In this document: piece by piece, positions 20,798-29,862 of the stretch
How positions within the stretch are numbered: position 1 is the first letter of the stretch
How the letters are laid out: each line of letters starts with the position of its first letter
Assembly (NCBI RefSeq): GCF_031180885.1
Contig: NZ_JAPSLK010000018.1
Location: 61,503-125,502 of the forward strand
Length of the DNA: 64,000 bases
From: Saccharothrix sp.
Lineage (GTDB): Bacteria; Actinomycetota; Actinomycetes; Mycobacteriales; Pseudonocardiaceae
Direction of reading: 5' to 3'
Translations under genes and position numbers: made by a program
The notes under the pieces: generated by a model
The model's database searches: none
Told to the model about the DNA's origin: nothing
What the model saw: the letters and a program-made list of their open reading frames with translations, nothing else

Positions 20798-21784
20798 GTG
20801 ACAGCGCGGCTCAGTGACATCGCGACCCAGGCAGGCGTGAGCGAGGCGACGGTCAGCCGGGTGGTCAACGGCAAGCCGGGCGTCTCGCCCGCCACCCGCC
20901 AGGCCGTCGTCGCCGCGATGGACGTCCTGGGCTACGAGCGCCCACCCCGCCTCCGGCAGCGCAGCGCCGGGTTGATCGGGCTCATCACCCCCGAGCTGAA
21001 CAACCCGATCTTCCCGGCGTTCGCGCAGGTCATCGAGCAGGTGCTGAGCCGGGACGGGTTCACCCCGGTGCTGTGCACGCAGACCCCGGGCGGCTCCACC
21101 GAGGACCAGTTGACCGAGATGCTGGTCGACCGGGGCGTCAACGGCATCGTGTTCGTGTCCGGCCTGCACGCCGACACGACCGCCGACACCGACCGCTACG
21201 TCAAGCTGGCCGGCCGCGGCGTGCCGTTCGTGATGGTCAACGGCTACACCGACCGCATCAAGGCCCCGTTCGTCTCGGTGGACCACCGCGCCGCCGTCCG
21301 CCTGGCCGTCACCCACCTCCAAAACCTGGGCCACGACCGCATCGGCCTGGCCGTCGGCCCGTCCCGGTTCGTGCCGGCGCAGCGCATGGTCGAGGAGTTC
21401 ATCGATCTGGACCGCGACCCGGAGCTGGTCGAGCACTCCCTGTTCACCGTCGAAGGCGGCCAGGCGGCGGCGGACACCCTCTACGACCGCGGCTGCACGG
21501 CCGTCGTCTGCGGCAGCGACCTGATGGCGTTCGGCGCGATCCGGGCGGCCCGCCGCCGGGGCCTGCACGTGCCCCGCGACATCTCCGTGGTCGGCTTCGA
21601 CGACTCCCCGCTCATCGTCTTCGCCGACCCGCCGCTGACCACGATCCGCCAGCCCGTGGAAGCCATGGGCCAGGCCGCCGTGCACGCCCTGCTGGAGGAG
21701 ATCGGCGGCACCCCGGCCCCGCACGCGGAGTTCGTCTTCCAGCCGGAACTGGTGGTCAGGGGCTCCACCGGAGCCAACCGGTGA
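20798..21784 (+). CDS. LacI family transcriptional regulator
   Basis: 328 residues. The N-terminal helix-turn-helix is RLSDIATQAGVSEATVSRVVNG, trimmed here to its core ARLSDIATQAGVSEATVSR, followed by the hinge and a periplasmic-binding-protein-like effector domain (LIGLITPELNNPIFPAF, GFDDSPLIVFADPPLTTIRQP). The GTG at 20798 is taken as the start because it sits just before the DNA-binding helix; an in-frame start at 20768 would overlap the glucosidase. The stop overlaps the next start (GTGA). It probably represses the amylase/glucosidase promoters via the TTGCAA-type palindromes at 19043 and 19183 until a maltodextrin binds. Confidence 0.9.
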   Translation: MTARLSDIATQAGVSEATVSRVVNGKPGVSPATRQAVVAAMDVLGYERPPRLRQRSAGLIGLITPELNNPIFPAFAQVIEQVLSRDGFTPVLCTQTPGGSTEDQLTEMLVDRGVNGIVFVSGLHADTTADTDRYVKLAGRGVPFVMVNGYTDRIKAPFVSVDHRAAVRLAVTHLQNLGHDRIGLAVGPSRFVPAQRMVEEFIDLDRDPELVEHSLFTVEGGQAAADTLYDRGCTAVVCGSDLMAFGAIRAARRRGLHVPRDISVVGFDDSPLIVFADPPLTTIRQPVEAMGQAAVHALLEEIGGTPAPHAEFVFQPELVVRGSTGANR

Positions 21785-22722
21785 CCGTCCTCGCGCAACG
21801 GATGCGCGCCCAACGCCTCTCCGACCGGGCCGCGACCACCGAGGAACTCCTCGACTCGGTCCTGGCCCTGCAAGCCCAGGACGTCAACGCCCTCAGGCTC
21901 GCCGCCCGAGCCCGGGGCGTGCAGTCGCTGACCGGCCCGATCGTCCGCACGTGGGCCATGCGGGGAACCCTGCACCTGATGCTGTTGGACGATCTGTGGG
22001 TTTTGGGTCCCCTTTCCACACTCATCGTCCAGCGCGGCAAACGCAGGCGCCTGGAACTCGGCCTGACCGACGACCTCTGCGCCCGCGCCCTGCCCGCCCT
22101 GCGCGAGATCCTCACGGAGCCGCTGACCCGGTCGGCGGTCGTCACCCGCCTGGCCGTGGTCGGTATCGCGCTCGACCCCAAGTCCCAGGCCCCGGCGCAC
22201 CTGATGGCCTACGCGGCGGCCAACGGCGTCCTGTACCGCACGCTCGACGACGAGTACGCGCTCCTCCCGGACCTCCCCGAGCCCGGCACCGTCGAACAGC
22301 TCTGGCGTCGCTACCGGCGCGCGTACGGCCCGGCCACCGTGGACGACTTCGTCGCGTGGAGCGGCCTGCCGAAGTCCCAGGCGCGCGACCTGCCCGAGCT
22401 GGCCGACGAACCGGCCCCGCCCACCGGCGGCACCACCCGGATGCTGGGCCACTTCGACACCTACCTGCTGGGCTACAAGGACCGCAGCCTGGCGCTGGAT
22501 CCGGCGCACGCACGGCTCATCCAGACCGGCGGCGGCTTCCTGACCCCGCACGTCGTGGTGGACGGCCGCGTCGTGGCGACGTGGCGGCGGACCGCGACCG
22601 GCTTCGCGGTTCACCCCTTCGGTGACCGCCCGGACGTCGCGGCGGAGGTCGCCGACCTCGCGCGGTTCCTCGGCGTCGACGGGGAACTAACCTGGGACGG
22701 GGGCCTGGTGCCTGCGAGATAA
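21781..22722 (+). CDS. Winged-helix DNA-binding domain protein (AlkX/YcaQ-like)
   Basis: 313 residues. The N-terminus (AQRMRAQRLSDR, LDSVLALQAQDVNALRLA, MRGTLHLMLLDDLWVL) is the pattern of the winged-helix family called crosslink repair/AlkX or HTH_42, found widely in actinobacteria. Its closest characterised relatives unhook DNA interstrand crosslinks; whether this copy has glycosylase activity is not established. The GTG start overlaps the LacI stop by four bases, indicating coupled translation, although a functional link with sugar regulation is not obvious. Cytosolic. Confidence 0.75.
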   Translation: MTVLAQRMRAQRLSDRAATTEELLDSVLALQAQDVNALRLAARARGVQSLTGPIVRTWAMRGTLHLMLLDDLWVLGPLSTLIVQRGKRRRLELGLTDDLCARALPALREILTEPLTRSAVVTRLAVVGIALDPKSQAPAHLMAYAAANGVLYRTLDDEYALLPDLPEPGTVEQLWRRYRRAYGPATVDDFVAWSGLPKSQARDLPELADEPAPPTGGTTRMLGHFDTYLLGYKDRSLALDPAHARLIQTGGGFLTPHVVVDGRVVATWRRTATGFAVHPFGDRPDVAAEVADLARFLGVDGELTWDGGLVPAR

Positions 22723-22770
22723 GGTCTCGTGGATCCACACAGGGTCCCGACAGTGGGAGGCGCGTTCAAG

Positions 22771-23202
22771 TTGGGTGTGTTCGTCACGGGAGTGCGTCCG
22801 AGGTGGTCGGACATGGACGCGTACGGCCACGTCAACCACGCCAACACGGTGACCCTGCTGGAAGAGGCCCGGATAGACCTCCTGTTCACCGAGGCGGCGC
22901 GGCACGGCGTGCCGGACATGGCGGGCGGCATGGTGGTGGCCCGCCTGGTGGTCGACTACCTGACGCCGCTGGTGTTCACCGGTGACGAGATCGTGGTGGA
23001 GGTGTCGGTCCGGGAATTGAAGTCGGCCTCCTTCACGTTGGACTACCTCGTACGCAACGGGCGCCGCGAGGGGAGCCCGGTGGTCGCGACCGCCGAGACC
23101 CTGATGGTGCCCTACAACCTCACGGCCGGACGTCCGCGCCGTCTACTCGAAGCCGAACGCGACTTCCTCGCGGGCTGGCGTGCCGGAGGCAACGGTGCCT
23201 GA
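22771..23202 (+). CDS. Acyl-CoA thioesterase (4HBT hotdog family)
   Basis: About 143 residues. The hotdog signature WSDMDAYGHVNHANTVTLLEEAR contains the catalytic Asp of the 4-hydroxybenzoyl-CoA thioesterase group; only its core DMDAYGHVNHANT is needed for the call. The TTG at 22771 is preferred because GGGAGG lies 10 nt before it; a GTG at 22729 would add 14 residues and lacks a ribosome site. It overlaps the following gene by 8 nt. It corresponds to Rv2475c and probably hydrolyses a long-chain acyl-CoA; the substrate is unknown. Confidence 0.85.
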   Translation: MGVFVTGVRPRWSDMDAYGHVNHANTVTLLEEARIDLLFTEAARHGVPDMAGGMVVARLVVDYLTPLVFTGDEIVVEVSVRELKSASFTLDYLVRNGRREGSPVVATAETLMVPYNLTAGRPRRLLEAERDFLAGWRAGGNGA

Positions 23203-23821
23203 ACTGGTCCTGGCCGACCCGTCCGAGCGCGACGACCTCGGTGCCTTCGTGGCCCGAGCGGTCCGCCTGGACGCGAACACCGTCGTCCGGCTGCGCAACC
23301 GCCCGTCCGGCGGCCTGCTGGACGCGTGGGTGGCGACCCCCTTCGACACCCTGGCGACCCGCACCGTGGCCGGCCAGGTGAGCCCCGGGGACGTCACGGT
23401 CTCCGGCACCGACCTGCTGACCGGCTTGGCGGTGGTCCGCAGCGAGACCATCGACCCGGGCGCACCCAAGGACCTGATGTGGCGCTCGGCGCTGCCGCCG
23501 GCGGAGGGCTGGCAGCAGGTGGACCGCCTGCCGGGGAACGTGGTCTCGGAGTTGGCGGAGCAGGGCGTCGCGGTGGCCCGCGAGAACACCGGTCCCCACG
23601 GCACCCCGCCGGCGTCGCTGCTGGACCAGACGGTGCTGACGGTGAGCGGGTCGGGCTTGGACGTGAAGGTCCCGCTGCGCTGCCTGTTCGCGTTGTCCGG
23701 CATGGGCTTCCTGGGCGGCGACGACGTCCGCGTGACCGCGACGGACTCCTGGCTCCGCATCGACGCCCGCTTCGGCGCCGTCGTCCGCCGCCGCCACTCC
23801 ATGCTGCCGCTGCTGGTCTGA
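23195..23821 (+). CDS. Conserved actinobacterial protein of unknown function
   Basis: 208 residues from a GTG that follows GGAGG by 5 nt; an earlier in-frame GTG at 23180 lacks a ribosome site. The sequence is soluble, rich in Leu/Val/Arg, with no signal peptide or familiar catalytic motif. Features include RLRNRPSGGLLDAWVATPFDTLATR near residue 40 (core RNRPSGGLLDAW), a SALPPAEGWQQVDRLPG block and a C-terminal RRRHSMLPLLV. By position it matches Rv2474c, which is also uncharacterised. It overlaps the thioesterase gene and is probably cotranscribed with it. Function not assigned. Confidence 0.7.
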   Translation: MPELVLADPSERDDLGAFVARAVRLDANTVVRLRNRPSGGLLDAWVATPFDTLATRTVAGQVSPGDVTVSGTDLLTGLAVVRSETIDPGAPKDLMWRSALPPAEGWQQVDRLPGNVVSELAEQGVAVARENTGPHGTPPASLLDQTVLTVSGSGLDVKVPLRCLFALSGMGFLGGDDVRVTATDSWLRIDARFGAVVRRRHSMLPLLV

Positions 23822-23828
23822 CTCTTAT

Positions 23829-23864
23829 CCGGGGTTGTCGCAGGACATCCTGCGACAACCCCGG
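23829..23864. terminator. Bidirectional terminator between convergent genes
   Basis: A perfect 17-bp inverted repeat (23829-23845 with 23848-23864) with a 2-nt centre lies between two convergent genes, 8 nt after the stop on the left and 11 nt before the stop on the right. It can fold on either transcript. Confidence 0.8.
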
Positions 23865-23874
23865 GATGGTGTGC

Positions 23875-25470
23875 TCAGACCAGCCACACCGCGGTGTCAG
23901 GCGGCAGTTGAGGACCGTCCATCGGCCCACTGGCCAACAAGATCTCCCCGGGCGGCAGCGGCACCGGCCCACCGGACGTGTTCAGCGCGCAGATCAACCC
24001 ACCGCCCTTGCGCCGAAAAGCGAAGCACCCCGCCGGAGCCCCGTACCACTCGACCTCGTCCCCGCCGATCGCCGGGTGCGACTTCCGCAGCTCCAGCGCG
24101 TGCCGGTACAGCGACAGCATCGACTCCGGGTCTTCCAGCTGCGACTCGGCCGTCAGCGAGCCCCACTCGTTCGGCTGGGGCAGCCAAGTCCCCGCCCCGG
24201 TCGTGAAGCCGAACGGAGGGACGGCGCCCTCCCACGGCAGGGGCACCCGGCAGCCGTCGCGGCCACGCTCCGCGTGCCCCGAGCGGAGCCAGGTCGGGTC
24301 CTGGAGGGCCCAGTCGGGCAGCTCCACGTTGGGCAGGCCCAGCTCCTCGCCGTTGTACAGGTAGACCACCCCGGGCAGGGCCAGCTCCACCAGCGCCATC
24401 GCCCGCGCCCGCTTGGTCCCCAGCGCCCCGCCGCCGTAGCGGGTCACGTGCCGGACGACGTCGTGGTTCGACAGGGTCCACGTCGGAGGCGTGTCGTAGG
24501 GCTGCACGGCGGCCAGGGAGTGCTCGATCGCCGAACGCACCGCGTCCGCGTCGAAGGGGGCCTCGACCAACCGGAAGTTGAAGCCCAGGTGCAGCTCGTC
24601 GGGCCGGATGTAGCGGGCGAAGCGCTCGTCGTCCTTGACCCAGATCTCGCCGACCGCCATCCGGCCCGGGTACTCGTCCAGCACCTTCCGGATCATCCGG
24701 TGCACGTCGTGGACGGCGTCGTTGTCGAACCGCGGGTCCAGGACGTTGTCGTGCATCACGCCCGAGCCCTGGGCCGCGCGCGGGTCCATGTTCGGCAGGC
24801 CGTAGGGCTTGGCCATGCCGTGGGCGACGTCGATCCGGAACCCGTCCACACCGCGGTCCAGCCAGAACCGCAGGGTCCGGGCCAGGTCCGCGGGGACGTC
24901 CGGGTTCTCCCAGTTCAGGTCGGGCTGCTCGGGGGCGAACAGGTGCAGGTACCACTGGCCGTCCGCGACCCGGGTCCACGCCGAGCCGCCGAAGACGCTG
25001 GTCCAGTTGTTCGGCGGCTGGGAGCCGTCGTAGCCCTGCCCGTCCCGGAAGAAGTACCGATCCCGCTCGGCGCTCCCCGGACCGGCCCGCAGCGCCGCCT
25101 GGAACCACTCGTGGCGGTCGCTGGTGTGGTTCGGGACGAGGTCGACGGTGACCCGGATGTTGTGCTCGTGCGCTTCGGCGACCAGGCGGTCGAAGGCGGC
25201 CAGGTCGCCGAACAGCGGGTCGACGTCGCGCGGGTCGGCCACGTCGTAGCCGTGGTCGGCCATCGGGGACGTGTAGAACGGCGTGAGCCACAGGGCGTCG
25301 ACGCCGAGCAGTTCCAGGTAACCCAGCCGGGAGCGGATGCCCTCCAGGTCGCCCACGCCGTCGCCGTCGGAGTCGGCGAAGGAACGCACGTAGACCTGGT
25401 AGAAGACGGCGTCACGCCACCAGGCGGACTCGTCGGCGATCTCTGGTTGGAGGTCGGAGGATCGTCGCAC
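23875..25470 (-). CDS. aglA: GH13 alpha-glucosidase (AglA-like)
   Basis: 531 residues, cytosolic, paralogous to the glucosidase at 19236. Motifs: [28 protein letters not shown] (nucleophile Asp), AVGEIWV (acid Glu) and LSNHDVVRH; it also has the family's [20 protein letters not shown] segment (core [12 protein letters not shown]) that bounds the active site. It starts with GTG. By order it corresponds to Rv2471 (aglA). Presumably it cleaves maltose or isomaltose-type sugars inside the cell. No regulatory palindrome like the one at 19183 is seen in front of it. Confidence 0.92.
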   Translation of the reverse strand: MRRSSDLQPEIADESAWWRDAVFYQVYVRSFADSDGDGVGDLEGIRSRLGYLELLGVDALWLTPFYTSPMADHGYDVADPRDVDPLFGDLAAFDRLVAEAHEHNIRVTVDLVPNHTSDRHEWFQAALRAGPGSAERDRYFFRDGQGYDGSQPPNNWTSVFGGSAWTRVADGQWYLHLFAPEQPDLNWENPDVPADLARTLRFWLDRGVDGFRIDVAHGMAKPYGLPNMDPRAAQGSGVMHDNVLDPRFDNDAVHDVHRMIRKVLDEYPGRMAVGEIWVKDDERFARYIRPDELHLGFNFRLVEAPFDADAVRSAIEHSLAAVQPYDTPPTWTLSNHDVVRHVTRYGGGALGTKRARAMALVELALPGVVYLYNGEELGLPNVELPDWALQDPTWLRSGHAERGRDGCRVPLPWEGAVPPFGFTTGAGTWLPQPNEWGSLTAESQLEDPESMLSLYRHALELRKSHPAIGGDEVEWYGAPAGCFAFRRKGGGLICALNTSGGPVPLPPGEILLASGPMDGPQLPPDTAVWLV

Positions 25471-25540
25471 GAGGTGTCATCCTGCCACCCGACGAGCCGT
25501 CACCCGTCCCCGTTCGGGTGATCACGGTGGGGGTCGACGA

Positions 25541-25924
25541 TCACACCCAGGCGTTCATGAGGCTGTTCGCGGCCATCTCCAGGTACGCCCACAGCTGGTC
25601 GCGGTGCTCCGGCGACAGGTCGGCCTCGTCCACCGCGACGCGCATGCAGCGCAGCCAGGCGTCCCGCTCCACGGGACCGATCACGAACGGGGCGTGCCGC
25701 ATCCGCAGCCGCGGGTGGCCGCGCTGGTCGGAGTAGGTGTGCGGGCCGCCCCAGTACTGCATGAGGAACAGGCGGAAGCGCTCCTCGGCGGGGCCGAGGT
25801 CCTCCTCCGGGTAGAGCGGGCGCAGCACGGGGTCGTCGGCGACCAGCTCGTAGAAGCGCGCGACGATCTTGTGGAACGTCTCGTACCCGCCCACCGCTTC
25901 GTAGAAGTTCTCGGTACTGGTCAC
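25541..25924 (-). CDS. glbO: Group II truncated hemoglobin
   Basis: 127 residues from a GTG at 25924 ([17 protein letters not shown]). The 2-on-2 globin fold is shown by [19 protein letters not shown], the WGGP turn, the proximal heme His in RLRMRHAPF and the Trp of DAWLRCM (position G8), the hallmark of group II. This is the family of mycobacterial trHbO, which binds oxygen tightly and is proposed to support respiration or detoxify nitric oxide. An upstream GTG at 25942 is possible. Position corresponds to Rv2470. Confidence 0.93.
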   Translation of the reverse strand: MTSTENFYEAVGGYETFHKIVARFYELVADDPVLRPLYPEEDLGPAEERFRLFLMQYWGGPHTYSDQRGHPRLRMRHAPFVIGPVERDAWLRCMRVAVDEADLSPEHRDQLWAYLEMAANSLMNAWV

Positions 25925-25991
25925 GCTTCCATCCTGCCTCAAGTCCCGGGGGCGCTCACGCCTCGGGCGGGATGCCGCCTCCCGGGGGCGC

Positions 25992-26888
25992 TCACGCTTT
26001 GAGCGAGATGCCGGCGTCCTCCAGCGCGGGCATCAGCTTGGCCCGCAGCGCCCGCTGCACCGCCCACTGCCGACCCGGCCGCACCTTGACCGTCACCCGC
26101 ATGGTGATGCCCTCGGGCGTCACCTTCTCCACGCCCAGCACCTGCGGCTTGTCGATGGTGTCCTTCTCCAGCGACTCCTCCGCCACGGCCGCCAGCGCCG
26201 CCGACGTCAGCACCTCGGTCGCCGACGCCAGGTTCGCCCCGTACGCCAGCGGCAGGTCCACCACGGCCACCGCGAAGCCCTGCGAGGAGTTGCCGACCCG
26301 CAGGATCTCGCCGTTGCGGACGTACCACACCGTGCCGTTGGTGTCGCGAATCGTGGTGATGCGCAGGCCCACCGACTCGACCGTGCCGGTCGCCGGGCCC
26401 AGGTCGACCACGTCACCGACCCCGTACTGGTCCTCCAGCATCATGAACATGCCGGACAGGAAGTCCTTGACCAGGTTCTGCGCGCCGAAACCGATGGCGA
26501 CGCCGAGGATGCCGGCGGAGGTCAGGATCGGCGCCACGTTCATGCCCAGTTCGGTGAGGACCTGGATGAACGCGATGCCGAACACCACGATCGTGGTGAC
26601 CGACTTGAGGACCGAGCCGATGGTCTTGGCGCGCTGCTCCCGCCGCTCGGACACCAGCCCGTTGAGGGCCTGGGGGGCGCGTTCGCGCAGGGGCTTGAGC
26701 AGCTTGGGCTTGCGGCCCTCCGACGAGCCCCTGGTCAGCCGATCGATCAGTCGCCGCAGCACGAACCGGACGACGACCGCGATGAGCACCGTGAGCGCGA
26801 TCCGCAGCGCCCCTTCGGCGATCTTCGGGCCGTTCTCCACCCACCAATCGACTGCCAGCGTCGACTCGACGTCCACCGACAGAACCAC
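25992..26888 (-). CDS. Small-conductance mechanosensitive channel (MscS family)
   Basis: 298 residues. A GTG start lies 8 nt after GGAGGA. A first helix lies near residues 27-45. The pore helix region reads [24 protein letters not shown] (core [14 protein letters not shown]), then [22 protein letters not shown] and a beta-rich cytoplasmic domain with [18 protein letters not shown]. This is the standard MscS core. It should open on hypo-osmotic stress and release solutes. It is followed by glbO on the same strand; it begins 24 bp downstream of the peptidase gene, so the three may be cotranscribed. Confidence 0.92.
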   Translation of the reverse strand: MVLSVDVESTLAVDWWVENGPKIAEGALRIALTVLIAVVVRFVLRRLIDRLTRGSSEGRKPKLLKPLRERAPQALNGLVSERREQRAKTIGSVLKSVTTIVVFGIAFIQVLTELGMNVAPILTSAGILGVAIGFGAQNLVKDFLSGMFMMLEDQYGVGDVVDLGPATGTVESVGLRITTIRDTNGTVWYVRNGEILRVGNSSQGFAVAVVDLPLAYGANLASATEVLTSAALAAVAEESLEKDTIDKPQVLGVEKVTPEGITMRVTVKVRPGRQWAVQRALRAKLMPALEDAGISLKA

Positions 26889-26912
26889 CGGCTCATTCCT
26901 CCTCGATCTACC

Positions 26913-29003
26913 TCAGGCGAACTCCAACCCGGTCGCACCGGCCAGGAAGGTCAACTGGTCCACGGCGAGGCCGAGCGACCGGCTCACCGATCGGCCCGCG
27001 TGCCCCACCTCGGTCTCCCGGCGCAGGAGCACGGGGTGCTTGGTCGGATCGCTCGCCGTCGCGTGCTGGAGCGCGGCGCACATCTTCCGGGCGTGGTTGG
27101 GGTCCACGCGGCTGTCCGACTCGAACACCGTGAACAGCACCGAAGGGTACTCAACGCCGGGCCGGACCCGGTGGTACGGGGAGTAGGACAGCAGCCACGC
27201 CAGCTCCTCGGGGACCGCCGCGCTGCCGTACTCCTCCGCCCACAGCCGCCCGAGCAGGAAGTTCTCGTACCGCACCATGTCCAGCAGTGGCGCTGAGCAC
27301 ACCACGGCCGCGTACAGCTCCGGCCGCTGGGTCAGGGCCGCGCCCACGAGCAGACCGCCGTTCGAGCCGCCCATGATCGCGAGCTGCTGCGGCGAGGTCC
27401 ACCCGTCGGCGATCAGCTTCTCCGCCGCCGCGTGGAAGTCGTCGAACACGTTCTGCTTGCGCTCGCGCATCCCGGCCCGGTGCCACTCCTCGCCCTCCTC
27501 GTCGCCGCCGCGCAGCGAAGGCAGCGCCCACACGCCGCCCGCCTCGACCCATGCCAGCGCCGTGGCGCGGTAGCCGGGCCCCTGGCCGACCGCGAAGCCG
27601 CCGTAGCCGGTCAGCAGGGCGGGCCGGGGCAGGTCGGGCGTGGCGCGGCCGGACACCACGAACATCCGCACGGTCGTGCCGTCCGCGGAGGTGTACTCGA
27701 CCTGCTGCGTGGTCAGCTCCGGCAGCTGGACCGCGCCCGGCGCGGCGGCGTGCAGGACCGTCTCGCCGCTCGACTTCGAGAACTTGTAGACCGACAGCGG
27801 CGTCACGAAGTCCGACCAGCCGAACCACAGCACGTCCCGGGCGACCTCGGTGCGATCGTCCACAGTGGACCAGCCGTGCAGTGAACCGGTGCCGGGCAGG
27901 GGGATCTCGCCCAGCCACTTGCCGTCGGGCGCGTGCAGGTGCAGTTCGGACACCGCGTGCCGGGTGCGCAGCAGGACCAGCGACCCGTCCAGCCAGGTCA
28001 CGCCGTCCAGCACCGAGTCCGGCTGCTCGGGCACCAGCTCGGTCCACTCGGTCGGCCGCGCCGGGTCGGCCGCGCACAGCCGGAACCGGGGCGCGTCGAG
28101 GCTCGTGCGCAGGTAGAGCCGGTCGCCCTCGACCCACGCCGAGCACTGGGCGCCCGCCTCGGCGGAGATCACCTCGCGCAGCTCGCCGTCGCCGTGCAGG
28201 TCGGCGATCCACACCGAGTCCCGCCGGACCGTGCCGGGCGCGCCGTTGACGACCAGCCACCGGCCGTCGTCGGTGAGCGACAGCCCGTAGTAGTAGGTGT
28301 GGTCGAGGCCGTCGCCGTGGACGTTCACGTCCTGCGCCGGGTCGGTGCCCACGCGGTGCCGCCAGACCCGCCGGTGGAACTGCCGCTCGTCCTCGGGCAC
28401 CAGCTCCGGGTCGACGCGGCGCACGTAGAAGAACTCCTCGCCGCCGGGCAGCCAGCCGACGGGGGAGTAGCGGCACCGGTCGATCGGGCCCTCGACCAGC
28501 TCGCCGGTCGCCACGTCCAGGACGTGCAGCAACGAGTGCTCGTCGCCGCCCACCGACACCTGGTAGGCCAGCCGCGTGCCTTCCAGGGACGGGGACCAGC
28601 GGTCCAGCGTGGTGCGGCCGGACGGGTCGAGCGCGGTGACGTCCAGCAGCACGCGCTCCTCCCCGTTCTCCAGCACGTAGAGGACGGGGAAGTCCTGCTC
28701 CGGCCCGCGCCGGGTGTAGAACGCCCGCCCGGCCCGCCACACCGGCGTGCCCACTGAACCGGTACGCATCAGCTCGGCCAGGCGTTCACCGAGGGCGTCC
28801 CGGCCGGGTTGGGCGTCCAGCCAGGCGCGGGTGAGCACGTCCTGGGCGGCCGACCACTCGGCCGTGCGGGGGTCGGCGGGGTCCTCCAGCCAGCGGTAGG
28901 GGTCGGGCACCGGGTGCCCGTGCAGCCGTTCGACCAGGTCGAGGCGTGCCGCGGCGGGGTAGGCGATCGTCGCGGGCGGGGCCGCGGGTGAGGGGTGCGT
29001 CAC
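26913..29003 (-). CDS. Prolyl oligopeptidase family serine peptidase (S9A)
   Basis: 696 residues, the length of prolyl oligopeptidase. The N-terminus reads HGHPVPDPYRWLEDPADP, followed by a seven-bladed propeller. The C-terminal alpha/beta-hydrolase domain has the nucleophile Ser at residue 547 in GGSNGGLL, the Asp in ESDSRVDPNHARK and the His in EVGHAGRS. It cleaves short peptides after proline. No signal peptide, so probably cytosolic. The GTG at 29003 is supported by the conserved N-terminus starting soon after. Confidence 0.93.
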   Translation of the reverse strand: MTHPSPAAPPATIAYPAAARLDLVERLHGHPVPDPYRWLEDPADPRTAEWSAAQDVLTRAWLDAQPGRDALGERLAELMRTGSVGTPVWRAGRAFYTRRGPEQDFPVLYVLENGEERVLLDVTALDPSGRTTLDRWSPSLEGTRLAYQVSVGGDEHSLLHVLDVATGELVEGPIDRCRYSPVGWLPGGEEFFYVRRVDPELVPEDERQFHRRVWRHRVGTDPAQDVNVHGDGLDHTYYYGLSLTDDGRWLVVNGAPGTVRRDSVWIADLHGDGELREVISAEAGAQCSAWVEGDRLYLRTSLDAPRFRLCAADPARPTEWTELVPEQPDSVLDGVTWLDGSLVLLRTRHAVSELHLHAPDGKWLGEIPLPGTGSLHGWSTVDDRTEVARDVLWFGWSDFVTPLSVYKFSKSSGETVLHAAAPGAVQLPELTTQQVEYTSADGTTVRMFVVSGRATPDLPRPALLTGYGGFAVGQGPGYRATALAWVEAGGVWALPSLRGGDEEGEEWHRAGMRERKQNVFDDFHAAAEKLIADGWTSPQQLAIMGGSNGGLLVGAALTQRPELYAAVVCSAPLLDMVRYENFLLGRLWAEEYGSAAVPEELAWLLSYSPYHRVRPGVEYPSVLFTVFESDSRVDPNHARKMCAALQHATASDPTKHPVLLRRETEVGHAGRSVSRSLGLAVDQLTFLAGATGLEFA

Positions 29004-29120
29004 CTCGCCGAGGTTAGCGCGGGATGAAAACCATGTGCGTTAGGGCTGCGCCTCGACCACCGCGCGAGTCGTCCTGGACGCCCGGGTTCACCGAAGTTTT
29101 GATCTCGGCTCCATGACGCG

Positions 29121-29137
29121 TCACGTATCACACGTGA
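29121..29137. promoter_or_regulatory. Inverted repeat upstream of the HNH gene
   Basis: TCACGTATCACACGTGA has perfect 6-bp arms and a 5-bp centre. It lies about 50 bp before the HNH start, in the intergenic region shared with the divergent peptidase. It could be a binding site, but no cognate regulator is nearby. Confidence 0.3.
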
Positions 29138-29189
29138 TTTTTGGGGGTGAAGTGTGGTCTGCTATGGCTGAACCGGTGGAGGTGGTCGC

Positions 29190-29846
29190 GTGCCAGACCG
29201 ACAACCCACCCCGATCGGCGCCCTGGCGAACGCCGGGATCGCGTCGTTGGCCCCGTCCGGCCAAAAACAGGCTGTCGTGCACGCCGTGGTGGACGGGGGA
29301 GGGGCCGGTCCGGCGCCCAAGGCCTTCCCCTGGGGAAGACGGAAGGTCCTGCTGCTCAACGCCACGTTCGAGCCCCTCACCGCGCTGCCGCTGCGGCGCG
29401 CGGTGGTGCTCGTGGTGTGCGGCAAGGCGGAGGTGGTGCACGGCGACCCGGCGGGCGCCGTCGTCCATTCCTCCACGTCCGAGGTCGTCGTACCGTCAGT
29501 GATCAGGTTGAGCAACTACGTGCGCGTGCCGTACCGGGGGCGGGTGCCGCTGACGCGGGCCGGTCTGATGCACCGGGACCGGTACCGCTGCGCGTACTGC
29601 GGCGGACGTGCCGAGACGATCGACCACGTGGTGCCCCGGAGTCGGGGTGGGGCGCACTCGTGGACCAACTGCGTGGCCTGCTGCGCCAAGTGCAACCACC
29701 GCAAGGCCGACAAGCTGCTGTCCGAACTGGGCTGGCGGCTGCGGGTCGTGCCGGCCGCGCCGCGCGGGCCGCACTGGCGGCTGCTGGCGGGCGTGACCGA
29801 GGCCGATCCGCTGTGGCTGCCCTACCTGGGCGAGCCGGCGGCGTAG
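29190..29846 (+). CDS. HNH endonuclease
   Basis: 218 residues from a GTG preceded by GGAGG. The C-terminal HNH fold is complete: CAYCGG, then TIDHVVPRSRGGAHSW (the His and Asn region) and CCAKCNHRKAD, with two CxxC pairs for zinc. The N-terminal part (LLLNATFEPLTALPLRRAV) is the conserved extension of the actinobacterial family of Rv2469c, its positional counterpart. Physiological DNA target unknown; it is a chromosomal single gene and not tied to a mobile element here. Confidence 0.9.
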   Translation: MPDRQPTPIGALANAGIASLAPSGQKQAVVHAVVDGGGAGPAPKAFPWGRRKVLLLNATFEPLTALPLRRAVVLVVCGKAEVVHGDPAGAVVHSSTSEVVVPSVIRLSNYVRVPYRGRVPLTRAGLMHRDRYRCAYCGGRAETIDHVVPRSRGGAHSWTNCVACCAKCNHRKADKLLSELGWRLRVVPAAPRGPHWRLLAGVTEADPLWLPYLGEPAA

Positions 29847-29862
29847 GGCGGGCGGGGGCGGG